NCBI RefSeq assembly: GCF_001885075.1
Contig: NZ_MODU01000004.1
Location: 1,612,001-1,676,000, forward strand
DNA length: 64,000 nt
Source: Alteromonas sp. V450
GTDB lineage: Bacteria; Pseudomonadota; Gammaproteobacteria; Enterobacterales; Alteromonadaceae
Reading direction: 5' to 3'
Below are positions 54,143-63,236 of the stretch, piece by piece (position 1 is the stretch's first letter; every line of letters begins with the position of its first letter). Under the pieces are notes generated by a model, which was not told the origin of the DNA, ran no database searches, and worked only from the letters and a program-made list of their open reading frames with translations. The position numbers and the translations under genes are program-made.

Positions 54143-54168
54143 AAAAAAGCCGGCATACGCCGGCTTTT
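54143..54168. terminator. intrinsic terminator of fadD
   Basis: AAAAGCCGGC and GCCGGCTTTT flank ATAC (54145-54154, 54159-54168); with A and T tracts at both ends it can act in both directions. On the minus strand TTTTTTAT follows, so it ends fadD transcripts before rnd. Confidence 0.85.
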
Positions 54169-54188
54169 ACAAAACTATTTCAATGAAA

Positions 54189-55844
54189 TTAGTCTCGAAG
54201 CTCCCGACGCAGTATTTTACCTACATTGGTTTTTGGTAAGTCGTCTTTGAAAACAACTTGCTTAGGCACTTTGTAACCCGTTAAGTGATTACGGCAGTGC
54301 GCGATAACGTCTTTTTCAGTGAGTGAGTCATTATTTCGTACTACGAACAATTTCACGACCTCACCGCTGACTTCGTGAGGCACCCCAACTGCCGCTGCTT
54401 CAACAATATTGTCATGCATTGCAGCTACTTCTTCGATTTCGTTAGGGAACACGTTAAAACCTGAAACTAGGATCATATCCTTTTTACGGTCAACAATATA
54501 GAAGTAACCTTCATCATCTACTGTTGCGATATCACCTGTGGCTAACCAACCGTCTTTCAAAATTTCTTCTGTCGCTTCGGGTCGATTTAAATATCCCTTC
54601 ATCACCTGCGGGCCTTTTACCCACATTTCACCGGGCTCGCCTTTTTCAACAGGATTACCGTCATCATCCAAAAGTTTGATATCGGTAGACGGCACAGGCA
54701 TACCAATTGCGCCTTTATACGCTTCAATCTGTGGTGGATTAACCGCTACCACTGGTGAGCATTCTGTTAAGCCATAGCCTTCAAGTAACACAGTGCCAGT
54801 GACCTTTTCCCACTTTTCAGCAACTGGTCGCTGAACAGCCATGCCACCGCCCAAACCAAACTTAAAATTACTAAAGTCAAGTTCACTAAATCCTGGCGTG
54901 TTTAACAGCCCGTTAAACAACGTATTCACCCCTGGCAAAATAGTAAACGGATATTTACCTAATTCACTTACAAAAGCCGGCATGTCACGAGGATTAGTGA
55001 TAAGAAGGTTTCTACAGCCATATTTAACGAACATGAGACAGTTCGCCAGCAGTGCGAAGATATGGTAGAGCGGAAGCGCGGTAACCACAAAGTCTTCGCC
55101 CTCTTCAATCACCGTTTCCAAAATACCAGATACTTGCTCCAAGTTTGCAACCATATTGCGATGAGTGAGCATTGCACCTTTAGAAACGCCGGTTGTACCG
55201 CCCGTATATTGAAGAAACGCTAAATCGTCGTTCTCAATATTAGGACGCTTATATTCAAGTGATTGGCCTTTTTTAACCGCAGACACAAACGACGTAGTTT
55301 CAGGCAAGCTGAACGACGGCACCATCTTTTTGACGTACTTAACCACCGCGTTTACCACCCAGCGCTTAGGCGCCGGCAACATGTCACCTAACGCGGTAAG
55401 AAATACTTCTTGAAGATTCGTATCAGCAATGACTTCTTGTAGCGTACACGCGAAGTTTTCGACAATAACGATTGCTTTTGCATTAGCATCGTTCAATTGG
55501 TGCTTCAATTCACGAGCGGTGTACAGCGGGTTAACATTAACTACGACCATACCAGCGCGTAAAATGCCAAACATTGCCACTGGATACTGAAGAAGATTTG
55601 GCATCATGATTGCCACTGCATCACCGCGCTTTAATCCACTGGACTGTAAGTAAGCAGCAAATTGAGCAGACAGCGTGTCTAACTCGTCAAACGTAATCGA
55701 ATGCCCCATGTTGATGAAAGCTTCTTTCCCTTTGAACTTTTTTACAGATTGCTCGAATATGTCTACAACAGATGCGTAACGATCGGCGTCAATTTCTGCG
55801 GAAACGCGAGGGTCGTAATGCTTAAGCCAGGTTTTTTCCACCAA
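54189..55844 (-). CDS. fadD: long-chain acyl-CoA synthetase
   Basis: A 551-residue enzyme that activates long-chain fatty acids with ATP and CoA at the inner membrane. The AMP-binding P-loop is [18 protein letters not shown], the FACS region includes [25 protein letters not shown], and [10 protein letters not shown] is the adenine-binding block. It is very like E. coli FadD ([14 protein letters not shown] near the N-terminus corresponds to WLNRYPADVPTEI). A FadR-like site lies upstream. Together with fadH and fadR it makes this window a centre of fatty-acid use. Confidence 0.95.
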   Translation of the reverse strand: MVEKTWLKHYDPRVSAEIDADRYASVVDIFEQSVKKFKGKEAFINMGHSITFDELDTLSAQFAAYLQSSGLKRGDAVAIMMPNLLQYPVAMFGILRAGMVVVNVNPLYTARELKHQLNDANAKAIVIVENFACTLQEVIADTNLQEVFLTALGDMLPAPKRWVVNAVVKYVKKMVPSFSLPETTSFVSAVKKGQSLEYKRPNIENDDLAFLQYTGGTTGVSKGAMLTHRNMVANLEQVSGILETVIEEGEDFVVTALPLYHIFALLANCLMFVKYGCRNLLITNPRDMPAFVSELGKYPFTILPGVNTLFNGLLNTPGFSELDFSNFKFGLGGGMAVQRPVAEKWEKVTGTVLLEGYGLTECSPVVAVNPPQIEAYKGAIGMPVPSTDIKLLDDDGNPVEKGEPGEMWVKGPQVMKGYLNRPEATEEILKDGWLATGDIATVDDEGYFYIVDRKKDMILVSGFNVFPNEIEEVAAMHDNIVEAAAVGVPHEVSGEVVKLFVVRNNDSLTEKDVIAHCRNHLTGYKVPKQVVFKDDLPKTNVGKILRRELRD

Positions 55845-55901
55845 AACCTCCTCTTGATTATTCTTATACTATTTATAGACGCTAATAAACTGCGCCTATA
55901 C

Positions 55902-55918
55902 AACTGGTCTGATAACTT
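55902..55918 (+). promoter_or_regulatory. FadR-operator-like half site upstream of fadD
   Basis: AACTGGTCTGATAACTT has the left half AACTGGTCTGA of the FadR consensus, with a poor right half. It lies 58-74 bases upstream of the fadD ATG. fadD is a known FadR target in E. coli. Confidence 0.5.
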
Positions 55919-55960
55919 GCGAATAGTATAGGAAGTGTAAAAAAAAATAAACGTTACAAT

Positions 55961-56800
55961 TTACATTTGCTCAACAAAACTGCGAATTAGCTGCCCTACA
56001 TCATCAGTATTTTCCATGTGAATATGATGCCCGCCTACAAATTGCTCATATCGTGCATTTTTAAACCACGCACGCCTTTTTGTAAAAACGGTGGGTAAAT
56101 CTTTGAAACTATGAGTAGCACCAATGAATAATACAGGACAAACAATAGCACGCATCAAGTTTTCTGCCTGCTTTTCACTTAAGCGTAGCGTGGATTTAGT
56201 TCTCAGTTTAGGATCGCTAGACCAAAACCAATGACCTCCTGCATCCTGAGTGAGGTTTCTTGCAAGAATCGCTTGCGCGTGCTCCTTTGAAATGTCTGAA
56301 ATCCTGCACCTTGCATCAACGGCAGCCTCAATGTCGACAACGTTCAACGTGTTACGAGATTTTTTATACCTGTTAACTATAGAGTCGCGCATTTGCTGCG
56401 CTGTCGTATCTTCGTCTTCAGTCAATGGACCACAAGCGTCAATACTCACTACGCCCAAGACATGCTCTGGAAACAACGCAGCAAACAAGCTTGCAATAAT
56501 TCCACCCAAAGAATGCCCTATTAATATGACCTCTTGCCAATTTTGCTCTTGTATCAACGCATAAATATCCTGTAGATAATCAGCTTGATTGTAAAACGCG
56601 CCATTCGCTCGATGCTGTGACCGACCATGCCCAGCAAGGTCGATAGCCAAATACCGAAATGATTGTAAGTATGGTGCTAGACATCGCAAGCTTTCTGCAT
56701 TGTCCAAAAATCCATGGATACCAATGACCACTGGTCCCGTACCTTCATTATCGAGTGCACTTATCGATAATGGCCCTGCGTTTAGCTGCTGTTCTAACAC
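55961..56800 (-). CDS. alpha/beta hydrolase
   Basis: A 279-residue alpha/beta-hydrolase-fold enzyme. The oxyanion strand is VVIGIHGFLDNAES and the nucleophile elbow is LIGHSLGG (Ser97). A histidine in VGGHHIHMENTDDV near the C-terminus completes the triad, with an acid in the preceding region (VLFIGATHSFKD). It has no signal peptide. Relatives hydrolyse esters; the substrate is unknown. It lies between fadD and slp on the same strand, with its own 112-base space before it containing the slp terminator. Confidence 0.83.
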   Translation of the reverse strand: MLEQQLNAGPLSISALDNEGTGPVVIGIHGFLDNAESLRCLAPYLQSFRYLAIDLAGHGRSQHRANGAFYNQADYLQDIYALIQEQNWQEVILIGHSLGGIIASLFAALFPEHVLGVVSIDACGPLTEDEDTTAQQMRDSIVNRYKKSRNTLNVVDIEAAVDARCRISDISKEHAQAILARNLTQDAGGHWFWSSDPKLRTKSTLRLSEKQAENLMRAIVCPVLFIGATHSFKDLPTVFTKRRAWFKNARYEQFVGGHHIHMENTDDVGQLIRSFVEQM

Positions 56801-56860
56801 TGGCTTCCCTCATGCGTTTGCGGCAAACATTTGCCTAATTTTACTCACACACTTCACATC

Positions 56861-56893
56861 AAAAACAAAAAAGCGGCATATTTTTGCCGCTTT
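56861..56893 (-). terminator. intrinsic terminator of slp
   Basis: AAAGCGGCA (56870-56878) and TGCCGCTTT (56885-56893) pair over nine bases. On the minus strand TTTTTTGTTTTTG follows. It lies about 20 bases after the slp stop. Confidence 0.85.
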
Positions 56894-56912
56894 CATTTTC
56901 ATTTGTTCACAG

Positions 56913-57590
56913 CTACTGCGACTTATCTTCGTCGTTAGGCTCTGCTTCTTTTGCATCGCGCGTTGGTGAGGTGGTGCGCGGTGGAATTTTCACTTTTCCT
57001 GGTGTATCTGGGTAACGAACAATGCGAGTTCGACCAAACCCACGTGCGCCCCATGGTCCATAAAAGTTAGGGAACGCAAAGGAATTATTGAACCGATAAA
57101 AGGGAGAGTACCAGCCGGCATGGTAATCGAAGAAAAAGCCGTCCATTTCATAGACTTCTTTTTTTCTCCACATGTGATAATCATCAACGGAAATTGTAGG
57201 GTACATGTAGGGCTGTTCGCCGACCATGCCTGTGGTGGGTTGAATGACTTGCCCCAAAAATGTTGCAGCTCGCCCTTCTTCAAATACGATCGGATCGATA
57301 AAGCCATTTATTTGAGCCTTAAACCGACCAATAGTTTCGCCATTTATAATGGGCTTGCCATAGTGATTGAGTGGAAAATGCGCCACTTCAATAAAGGTTT
57401 TATCCTGCTTATTTTGCACCCCGACTATCACCCCGCCCCAACGCGCTTGCTCCCCCTTTATAGCGGCGCCCGACGTAACTGCTTTTGAATAGCCAACAAG
57501 AGTCGTTCCTTCAGGAACGTCAATACTATCAGGTACGATTGAGCAGCCCGTGAAAATAAAAACAGACATTAAGACAAGAAATCGCGACAT
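56913..57590 (-). CDS. Slp-family outer membrane lipoprotein
   Basis: A 225-residue lipoprotein of the Slp/YeaY family. The signal MSRFLVLMSVFIFTGC ends in a lipobox with Cys16. The core has ARWGGVIVGVQNKQDKTFIEVAHFPL, typical of the family, followed by a Tyr- and Phe-rich region and a proline-rich, charged tail. The E. coli relative YeaY lies near fadD, so the gene order is conserved. Role: outer membrane stability under starvation or stress, not firmly known. Confidence 0.87.
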   Translation of the reverse strand: MSRFLVLMSVFIFTGCSIVPDSIDVPEGTTLVGYSKAVTSGAAIKGEQARWGGVIVGVQNKQDKTFIEVAHFPLNHYGKPIINGETIGRFKAQINGFIDPIVFEEGRAATFLGQVIQPTTGMVGEQPYMYPTISVDDYHMWRKKEVYEMDGFFFDYHAGWYSPFYRFNNSFAFPNFYGPWGARGFGRTRIVRYPDTPGKVKIPPRTTSPTRDAKEAEPNDEDKSQ

Positions 57591-57829
57591 AATAATGCTC
57601 CCTTGAGCTTTTAAATCCTATTTATCACTTAAATAACAAACAACCTGCTGTTATGAAGAAACTAAGCCAAGTTGATGATGAGACAATAGATGCACCAGTT
57701 AGTTCTTTTCAACATTAGCATGTATTAGCGCCTGCAACCACTTGCAAAGTCTGACAAATTTTTAAACTTGGTAGTAAACGTCGCCGAGCAAATTTGAAAA
57801 AATTCGGTGGGTGAAAACTATAAACAACG

Positions 57830-58123
57830 CTAAGCGTAAATGTCTACGCCAAACATCGATTGAATCGATTCGCGTTGTTGTTGCTTTTCAAAGCTGGTAT
57901 ACGAGGCAATCGCATTTTTTGAATAGACGTTACCCTCTTCGCGGATAAACTGTTGATACGCTTTTGCGTTATCGGTGCCCTTTTCATCGGGCGCAACAAC
58001 TATCGCCTCTGCAGACGACTCACTTTGCCCCTTATTTTGTTGCTCAGGGTCTTTGTTGATTTTTGCAATGCGCCCTTGAGAGGGTTCTGAGGACGCGATT
58101 GCGAAGCTGTTGTTAATTATCAT
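57830..58123 (-). CDS. small hypothetical protein
   Basis: A 97-residue protein, starting at ATG 58123 (MIINNSFAIASSEPS); a TTG start 15 bases upstream is less likely. The first half is polar and probably disordered, rich in Q, S and E. The C-terminal half is helical, with KAYQQFIREEGNVYSKNAIASYTSFEKQQQRESIQ and the end MFGVDIYA. No family is recognised with confidence. It lies between slp and tsaB on the same strand, 85 bases before the tsaB start's opposite side, and may be transcribed with tsaB. Confidence 0.55.
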   Translation of the reverse strand: MIINNSFAIASSEPSQGRIAKINKDPEQQNKGQSESSAEAIVVAPDEKGTDNAKAYQQFIREEGNVYSKNAIASYTSFEKQQQRESIQSMFGVDIYA

Positions 58124-58208
58124 GACAGTTGCATACAAGCAAAAGTCGCACCAAAAAAACGAACATTATTGGCTCGCTCGCCGTCTTGCGTGCACGTGAA
58201 TTAGCTGA

Positions 58209-58925
58209 CTATTCTCTGCCCGGCAATTTTTTCCATGTTACTTTGTCGCGCAAGTAAATAGGCTCTACGTTAACAGCGTCAGATATTTCTCCCTTTTCAT
58301 ACGCGTTTAGCGCGAGCTCTAGCATATACTGTGCATTGGGTAGTGTTACTTCAAGCAATGCCTCGCCACCAGCTTCAGACTTCCATTGATCGAGCTTCTC
58401 ATAAGCAGACCAGCCCGTTCCGGCCATCAGAAATACCGTATTACTGTTATCGCGCAGTACTTTAAGCTGTTCAACCGCCACCTCTGGTGCACAAACCTGC
58501 TCTTCAATACGACGTTCTAGTCCGTCTGGTGACTGTGAGTAAACAGCAAAATAGACTTCGTCCATGCGGGCATCTGATGCCACCGCTATCAGCGCATTTT
58601 TGTCTTCTGTTTTAACAGACACCTCATACGCCATTGCTTCAAGCGTACTTACGCCCGCTACTTTTAAACCAGTGCCTAAAGCTAGACCTTGAATCATACC
58701 CGTAGCAATTCGAACACCAGTAAAGCTACCGGGTCCTCGACCGAAAGCCAATAAATCGATATCCCGCAAATCAACCTGTACTTCTTTAAGTACTTCGTCA
58801 ACCATGGGAAGCAAGCGTTGACTATGCTGCTGCGGACATATTTCAAAGCGTGTAGTTACGGTGTCATTGTACTGCAGCGCAACCGAGCATGCCTCGGTCG
58901 CCGTATCTATGGCTAAAATATTCAT
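58209..58925 (-). CDS. tsaB: tRNA t6A synthesis protein TsaB
   Basis: A 238-residue ASKHA-fold protein that with TsaD and TsaE makes N6-threonylcarbamoyladenosine in tRNA. Landmarks are ILAIDTATEACSVAL at the N-terminus, the helix HSQRLLPMVDEVL, and AFGRGPGSFTGVRIATG. The C-terminal DAVNVEPIYLRDKVTWKKLPGRE matches the family end. It follows yoaA after 58 bases, the same neighbour as in E. coli. Confidence 0.95.
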   Translation of the reverse strand: MNILAIDTATEACSVALQYNDTVTTRFEICPQQHSQRLLPMVDEVLKEVQVDLRDIDLLAFGRGPGSFTGVRIATGMIQGLALGTGLKVAGVSTLEAMAYEVSVKTEDKNALIAVASDARMDEVYFAVYSQSPDGLERRIEEQVCAPEVAVEQLKVLRDNSNTVFLMAGTGWSAYEKLDQWKSEAGGEALLEVTLPNAQYMLELALNAYEKGEISDAVNVEPIYLRDKVTWKKLPGRE

Positions 58926-58983
58926 GTTTATCTCTTATTTCATTTAAGCTGAAAACGGAATTTACCACCCCCAGCGCTTTAAC

Positions 58984-60903
58984 TTAGGCTTCATCAATGC
59001 CAGCTAAAAATTTTTCTACTTCGTCTAAGCTTCTCGTTCGTTTCATATCCGGCAAGCTTCCAACAAATGTTTTGGCATAAGGCTTTGTAACTAGGCGATT
59101 ATCACATATTACCAATACGCCTTTGTCGGTTGGATCTCGAATAAGCCGTCCCGCTCCCTGCTTTAACGTGATAACTGCTTGGGGTATCTGTATTACGCCA
59201 AATGGATTTGCACCTCTTTTTTTCACGTCTTCCATCCGCGCTTGCAGTAGCGGATCATCAGGTGATGCAAAGGGCAGTTTGTCGATCATCACGCATACTA
59301 AGTCATTACCGCGTACGTCGACCCCCTCCCAAAATGCACCTGTTCCCATTAAAACAGCCTTTTCATCCGCTAAATAAGCATCTAGTAGCGCCTGTTTCGT
59401 TGTTGTTCCTTGAACGAGGAGTGGATTATCTATTTCGTCTTCAAGCTTTTGAGCTATCTCTCTAAGCATAGCGTGACTAGTGAACAGTAAAAAGCATCGC
59501 CCACGGCTTGCTTTTATTAACCGTTTGGCCGTTTGCAGTAATGTCTCTCTCATTGCATAGCTGTTTGGTTCAGGTAAATAGCGCGGCACACACAGCATGG
59601 CCTGTTCAGGGTAATTAAACGGGCTATCTAATCCTAACGTCTCTGCGTCTTCTAAGCCCATGCGACGCTGAAAGTGCTCAAAGCCGCCGTTGACCATCAA
59701 GGTTGCCGATGTGAATATCCATCCGCGAGGGGGCGATGAAACAAACCGTCTAAATTTCGCGGCAATGGATAACGGAGTTAAGTGCATAATAAGGTGGCGC
59801 TGCGTTGTCTCATACCACAGACTCACATTCTCTTGCTTGTTATCGCTTAATGCGTCTAACTGCTCTCTTGCCGCAACAACACGTTCATACATGTTATCCA
59901 GGTCTTTATCGCGGCCAATATGTAATTTACACACCTCATGCAGTACACCCAGCGCTTCGGCTAATTTGCCCACCTGCATGCGCACGTCGTCACGGTCTAG
60001 CGCTTCGGCCCAGTTGCCGCGTTCAGCAGTATCCGGGAACAACAACCGTAAATCAGACGCAATCATTCTGCATTTATCTGCCGCTTTATCTAGCTGTCCA
60101 GCATCCTTGAGCACGGTTCTAAACAACAGCGTAATATCTTTGGCAATATCGTGAATTTGTCTTGTTGAAAGTGACTCGCCAAAATAGTCGCTGGCAATGT
60201 CTGGAATTTGATGCGCCTCGTCGAAAATTATAGCGTCCGCTTCAGGGATAAGCTCACCGAAGCCGGTGTCTTTAAGCGCCATATCTGCAAAGAAAAGGTG
60301 ATGATTGACAACAATAATATCAGCATCAAGTGCCTTTCTTCGCGCTTTAACTAAATAGCAGTCTTCATAGTCTGGGCAATCACGTCCAAGGCAGTTATCT
60401 ACTGTAGAGGTAACCAACGGTAAAACACGTGCATCTTCAGGCAGCGTTTTAAGCTCGCCCATATCACCGGTTTTTGTTGTACTTGACCAACGCTTCACTT
60501 CCGAAAGTTGACCAAGTACATCTTTTTCAACAAGCGTTGAGTTGCCGCCATGTTGCGCTAATCGATGAAGACAGAGATAGTTCGCTCTGCCTTTTAAAAG
60601 TGCGGTTTTGCGTTTACTGCCTAATGCTTTCTTTACCAATGGTAAATCGCGATGAAAGAGCTGCTCTTGTAAGTTTTTCGTACCGGTAGAAACAATCGCT
60701 TTACCGTCGCTTAATAATGCAGGGGCAAGATAAGCGAAGGTTTTGCCGGTCCCTGTGCCGGCCTCAACAATCAAACTTCCTGTGGTATCAATAGCGCGCT
60801 TAACCGCTTTTGCCATTTCAGTTTGTGCTTCCCGAGGCACAAAGCCCTTGATCGCGCTTGCCAGAAGGCCATCTGAAGAAAATACATTGTTTATTTTGGG
60901 CAT
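58984..60903 (-). CDS. yoaA: ATP-dependent DNA helicase, YoaA/DinG family
   Basis: A 639-residue XPD-like iron-sulphur helicase that helps clear damaged or stalled replication forks. Walker A is EAGTGTGKTFAYL (residues 44-56) and Walker B is IIFDEAHQIPD. The cluster cysteines lie between: YLCLHRL and NCLGRDCPDYEDCY. Helicase motif VI is VITLKQGAGRLIRD. In E. coli YoaA works with the polymerase subunit HolC. It lies upstream of tsaB on the same strand. Confidence 0.93.
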   Translation of the reverse strand: MPKINNVFSSDGLLASAIKGFVPREAQTEMAKAVKRAIDTTGSLIVEAGTGTGKTFAYLAPALLSDGKAIVSTGTKNLQEQLFHRDLPLVKKALGSKRKTALLKGRANYLCLHRLAQHGGNSTLVEKDVLGQLSEVKRWSSTTKTGDMGELKTLPEDARVLPLVTSTVDNCLGRDCPDYEDCYLVKARRKALDADIIVVNHHLFFADMALKDTGFGELIPEADAIIFDEAHQIPDIASDYFGESLSTRQIHDIAKDITLLFRTVLKDAGQLDKAADKCRMIASDLRLLFPDTAERGNWAEALDRDDVRMQVGKLAEALGVLHEVCKLHIGRDKDLDNMYERVVAAREQLDALSDNKQENVSLWYETTQRHLIMHLTPLSIAAKFRRFVSSPPRGWIFTSATLMVNGGFEHFQRRMGLEDAETLGLDSPFNYPEQAMLCVPRYLPEPNSYAMRETLLQTAKRLIKASRGRCFLLFTSHAMLREIAQKLEDEIDNPLLVQGTTTKQALLDAYLADEKAVLMGTGAFWEGVDVRGNDLVCVMIDKLPFASPDDPLLQARMEDVKKRGANPFGVIQIPQAVITLKQGAGRLIRDPTDKGVLVICDNRLVTKPYAKTFVGSLPDMKRTRSLDEVEKFLAGIDEA

Positions 60904-61256
60904 GGTTCTAGCGCTGTTGTCATAATCCTACTGAAAGCCGTACATTATGCCAAAAAGGCATCAGAATGCCCATTAAAGCTTTTTGTTTGCCACTAGGTGT
61001 GAACAACAGACTTCTCGGGGCTTTCTCTCGACATTGGGTTTATCGACAGCACCGTTATAGATGCCGGACGACCGTTTAACGCCCGTACATAACTTAAGCT
61101 CCCATGTAGAAAGCGCGTGCATACACCGCCGAAGTATAAACCTTAAAATTATTGATTAATAAATCAGGTTAATAATACGAAGATTTTTCGTATCTTTTGT
61201 GTGAATTTCGGAACAGTTCTGGTTTAATCGCGATAAAATAATAACTTAGGGTTCAT
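60904..61256. other. yoaA-glpT divergent intergenic region
   Basis: About 353 bases with the promoters of yoaA (minus) and glpT (plus). It contains a clear inverted repeat at 61175-61193 and a smaller one, TGATT-N4-AATCA, near 61153-61166. No gene with a ribosome binding site is seen. Confidence 0.5.
61175..61193. promoter_or_regulatory. inverted repeat upstream of glpT
   Basis: ATACGAA and TTCGTAT flank five bases, giving a perfect palindrome 64-82 bases before the glpT ATG. It is a likely operator for a regulator of glycerol-3-phosphate uptake. The E. coli GlpR site also contains TTCG/CGAA but in a different arrangement, so the binding protein is uncertain. Confidence 0.5.
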
Positions 61257-62606
61257 ATGTTTGGCATTTTCAAACCTGCGGCACATATAACGCGTTTATC
61301 AAGCGAGAACGTTGATAACGATTATTCCAGACTTCGGTGGCAAGTTTTCCTCGGGATCTTTGTTGGCTATGCAGGCTATTATTTAGTCCGCAAAAATTTT
61401 TCTCTCGCCATGCCTTTTCTCATTGAAGAACAAGGCTTTACTAAAGGCCAGTTGGGCGTAGCGCTGTCTGCGGTATCTATAGCCTATGGCCTGAGTAAGT
61501 TTCTTATGGGAAGCGTTTCTGACCGAAGTAACCCCCGTTACTTTTTAACAACGGGCTTACTCATCTCGTCTGGAATTATGTTTTTGTTCGGGTTTACTTC
61601 GTGGGCCACACAAAGCGTAGCCGCCATTTTCATATTGCTCTTTCTAAACGGATGGGTACAAGGCATGGGCTGGCCGGCGTGCGGCCGCACTATGGTGCAC
61701 TGGTTTTCGGGCAACGAGCGAGGCAAAATTGTTTCAATCTGGAATATTGCCCATAACGTGGGCGGAGGGTTAATTGGACCATTAGCGATACTTGGAATGG
61801 CATGGTTTAACGATTGGCACAGTGTATTCTACGTGCCAGCTATGGTATCGACGTTCATCGCTGTATTTATCTTTTTAACATTGAGGGATACACCACAATC
61901 CTGCGGGCTCCCACCCATTGAAGAATACAGAAACGATTACCCAAGAGATTACAGCGTCAGTCACGAGAAAGAATTCTCGACAAAAGAAATTTTTCTCACG
62001 TACGTACTTAATAACAAATTACTGTGGTTCATAGCATTTGCTAACGCATTTGTTTATTTGATCCGCTACGGGGTACTGGACTGGGCCCCTACGTACCTTT
62101 ACGAAGTAAAAGACTTTTCCTTTGATAAAAGCTCTTGGGCTTATTTTCTTTATGAATGGGCTGGCATACCTGGCACATTGCTGTGTGGTTATATCAGTGA
62201 CGCGTGGTTCAAAGGACGCCGTGCTCCGGCCGCTATACTTTATATGCTGCTGGTCCTCGTTGCTGTATTAGTATACTGGTTTAACCCCGCAGGCAATCCT
62301 AATGTTGATATAGCTGCTCTAATGGCGATTGGCTTTTTGATTTATGGCCCGGTTATGCTGATAGGACTGTTTGCACTTGAGTTAGTACCTAAAAAAGCAG
62401 CAGGTACTGCTGCAGGATTAACGGGACTATTTGGCTATCTTGGTGGCGCCGTCGTTGCCAACATTGTGCTTGGCTATACCGTTGACCATTTTGGGTGGGA
62501 CGGCGGTTTTGTTTTGCTGGTAGCAGGCTGTGTATGCGCAATCGGGCTTATCGGCCTAACGGTGAAACACGAAGTCGCTCATGAAAGCAATCAGGCCCCG
62601 CAATAA
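61257..62606 (+). CDS. glpT: glycerol-3-phosphate transporter GlpT
   Basis: A 449-residue MFS antiporter that imports glycerol-3-phosphate in exchange for phosphate. It follows E. coli GlpT throughout: FGIFKPAAH at the start, [72 protein letters not shown] and [28 protein letters not shown]. There are about twelve membrane segments. No glpQ, glpD or glpK gene lies beside it. Glycerol-3-phosphate is also the backbone of triacylglycerol, so uptake may feed the lipid pathway. Confidence 0.95.
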   Translation: MFGIFKPAAHITRLSSENVDNDYSRLRWQVFLGIFVGYAGYYLVRKNFSLAMPFLIEEQGFTKGQLGVALSAVSIAYGLSKFLMGSVSDRSNPRYFLTTGLLISSGIMFLFGFTSWATQSVAAIFILLFLNGWVQGMGWPACGRTMVHWFSGNERGKIVSIWNIAHNVGGGLIGPLAILGMAWFNDWHSVFYVPAMVSTFIAVFIFLTLRDTPQSCGLPPIEEYRNDYPRDYSVSHEKEFSTKEIFLTYVLNNKLLWFIAFANAFVYLIRYGVLDWAPTYLYEVKDFSFDKSSWAYFLYEWAGIPGTLLCGYISDAWFKGRRAPAAILYMLLVLVAVLVYWFNPAGNPNVDIAALMAIGFLIYGPVMLIGLFALELVPKKAAGTAAGLTGLFGYLGGAVVANIVLGYTVDHFGWDGGFVLLVAGCVCAIGLIGLTVKHEVAHESNQAPQ

Positions 62607-62651
62607 GGGCTCACAGCAGCAAAAACCAGTCCGAAAAAGACACAATTTGGT

Positions 62652-62682
62652 GTTTCAAGGTGTTTAAATTGCACCTTGAAAC
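62652..62682 (+). terminator. hairpin after glpT
   Basis: GTTTCAAGGTG (62652-62662) and CACCTTGAAAC (62672-62682) pair perfectly over 11 bases with a nine-base loop, about 45 bases after the glpT stop. No T-run follows, so it may be a weak or Rho-assisted terminator. Confidence 0.5.
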
Positions 62683-62800
62683 GCCGTTAGCTTATTGCGT
62701 AGTGTGATTAAAAAATACAGTCTCGCCTATAACCTCATATAAACCAAAACTTTCCGACGAAGTAAACGCGTGCTCAACGATTTTAAGCACAACGTAACAA

Positions 62801-63133
62801 TTAGCGCTCAAAGAAGGCGTCAACTAAGTCTGCGAGCGACTCCTCTAGCTCTTCTTCGAAAGCGTCGATATCAATGCCGAAACTGTCCATATATTTGGCC
62901 GCATTGTCGCGGGAAAGTACGGCATTTTTAATCTGAAATTCAAGCTCAGGCAGTGTCTTGTCATAGCGGGGTTTAATGGTCCATCTCAAGCAATGACCAT
63001 GGTTGTCCTTTAGCTTTTTCTTGGCAAATACACAGAACTCCTCGACGTAGTCAGCACCTTGCGGCCCAAGGCAACCCGGTTCTATGCGGTACATCACCAG
63101 CAGCTTTTTATATAGCGGAAGTCGCGTTTCCAT
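62801..63133 (-). CDS. conserved hypothetical protein
   Basis: A 110-residue acidic soluble protein. It has a cysteine-containing N-terminal half (METRLPLYKKLLVMYRIEPGCLGPQGADYVEEFCVF, then HGHCLRWTIKPRYD) and an acidic helical C-terminus (DAFEEELEESLADLVDAF). It resembles proteins seen in related marine genera, but I know no function for it. An ATG at 63133 is taken as the start; the preceding GTG would add one residue. Confidence 0.7.
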   Translation of the reverse strand: METRLPLYKKLLVMYRIEPGCLGPQGADYVEEFCVFAKKKLKDNHGHCLRWTIKPRYDKTLPELEFQIKNAVLSRDNAAKYMDSFGIDIDAFEEELEESLADLVDAFFER

Positions 63134-63195
63134 CACATCTTCAATTAGTCTAAAGACCTGATTATCGGAAAATTTGGAAAATTTTGCCAGCCACG

Positions 63196-63232
63196 AAAGG
63201 GGGGAATACGAGAAATGTTATATTCCCCCTTT
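63196..63232 (-). terminator. hairpin downstream of the CDF transporter gene
   Basis: AAAGGGGGGAATA (63196-63208) and TATTCCCCCTTT (63221-63232) pair with one bulged G. It lies directly after the transporter stop. The following T-run on the minus strand is short, so efficiency is uncertain. Confidence 0.55.
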
Positions 63233-63236
63233 ATCA

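Noticed and set aside
59690..60154. 154-codon plus-strand open frame
   Set aside because: Antisense to the yoaA helicase gene, low-complexity serine- and leucine-rich product, no ribosome binding site.
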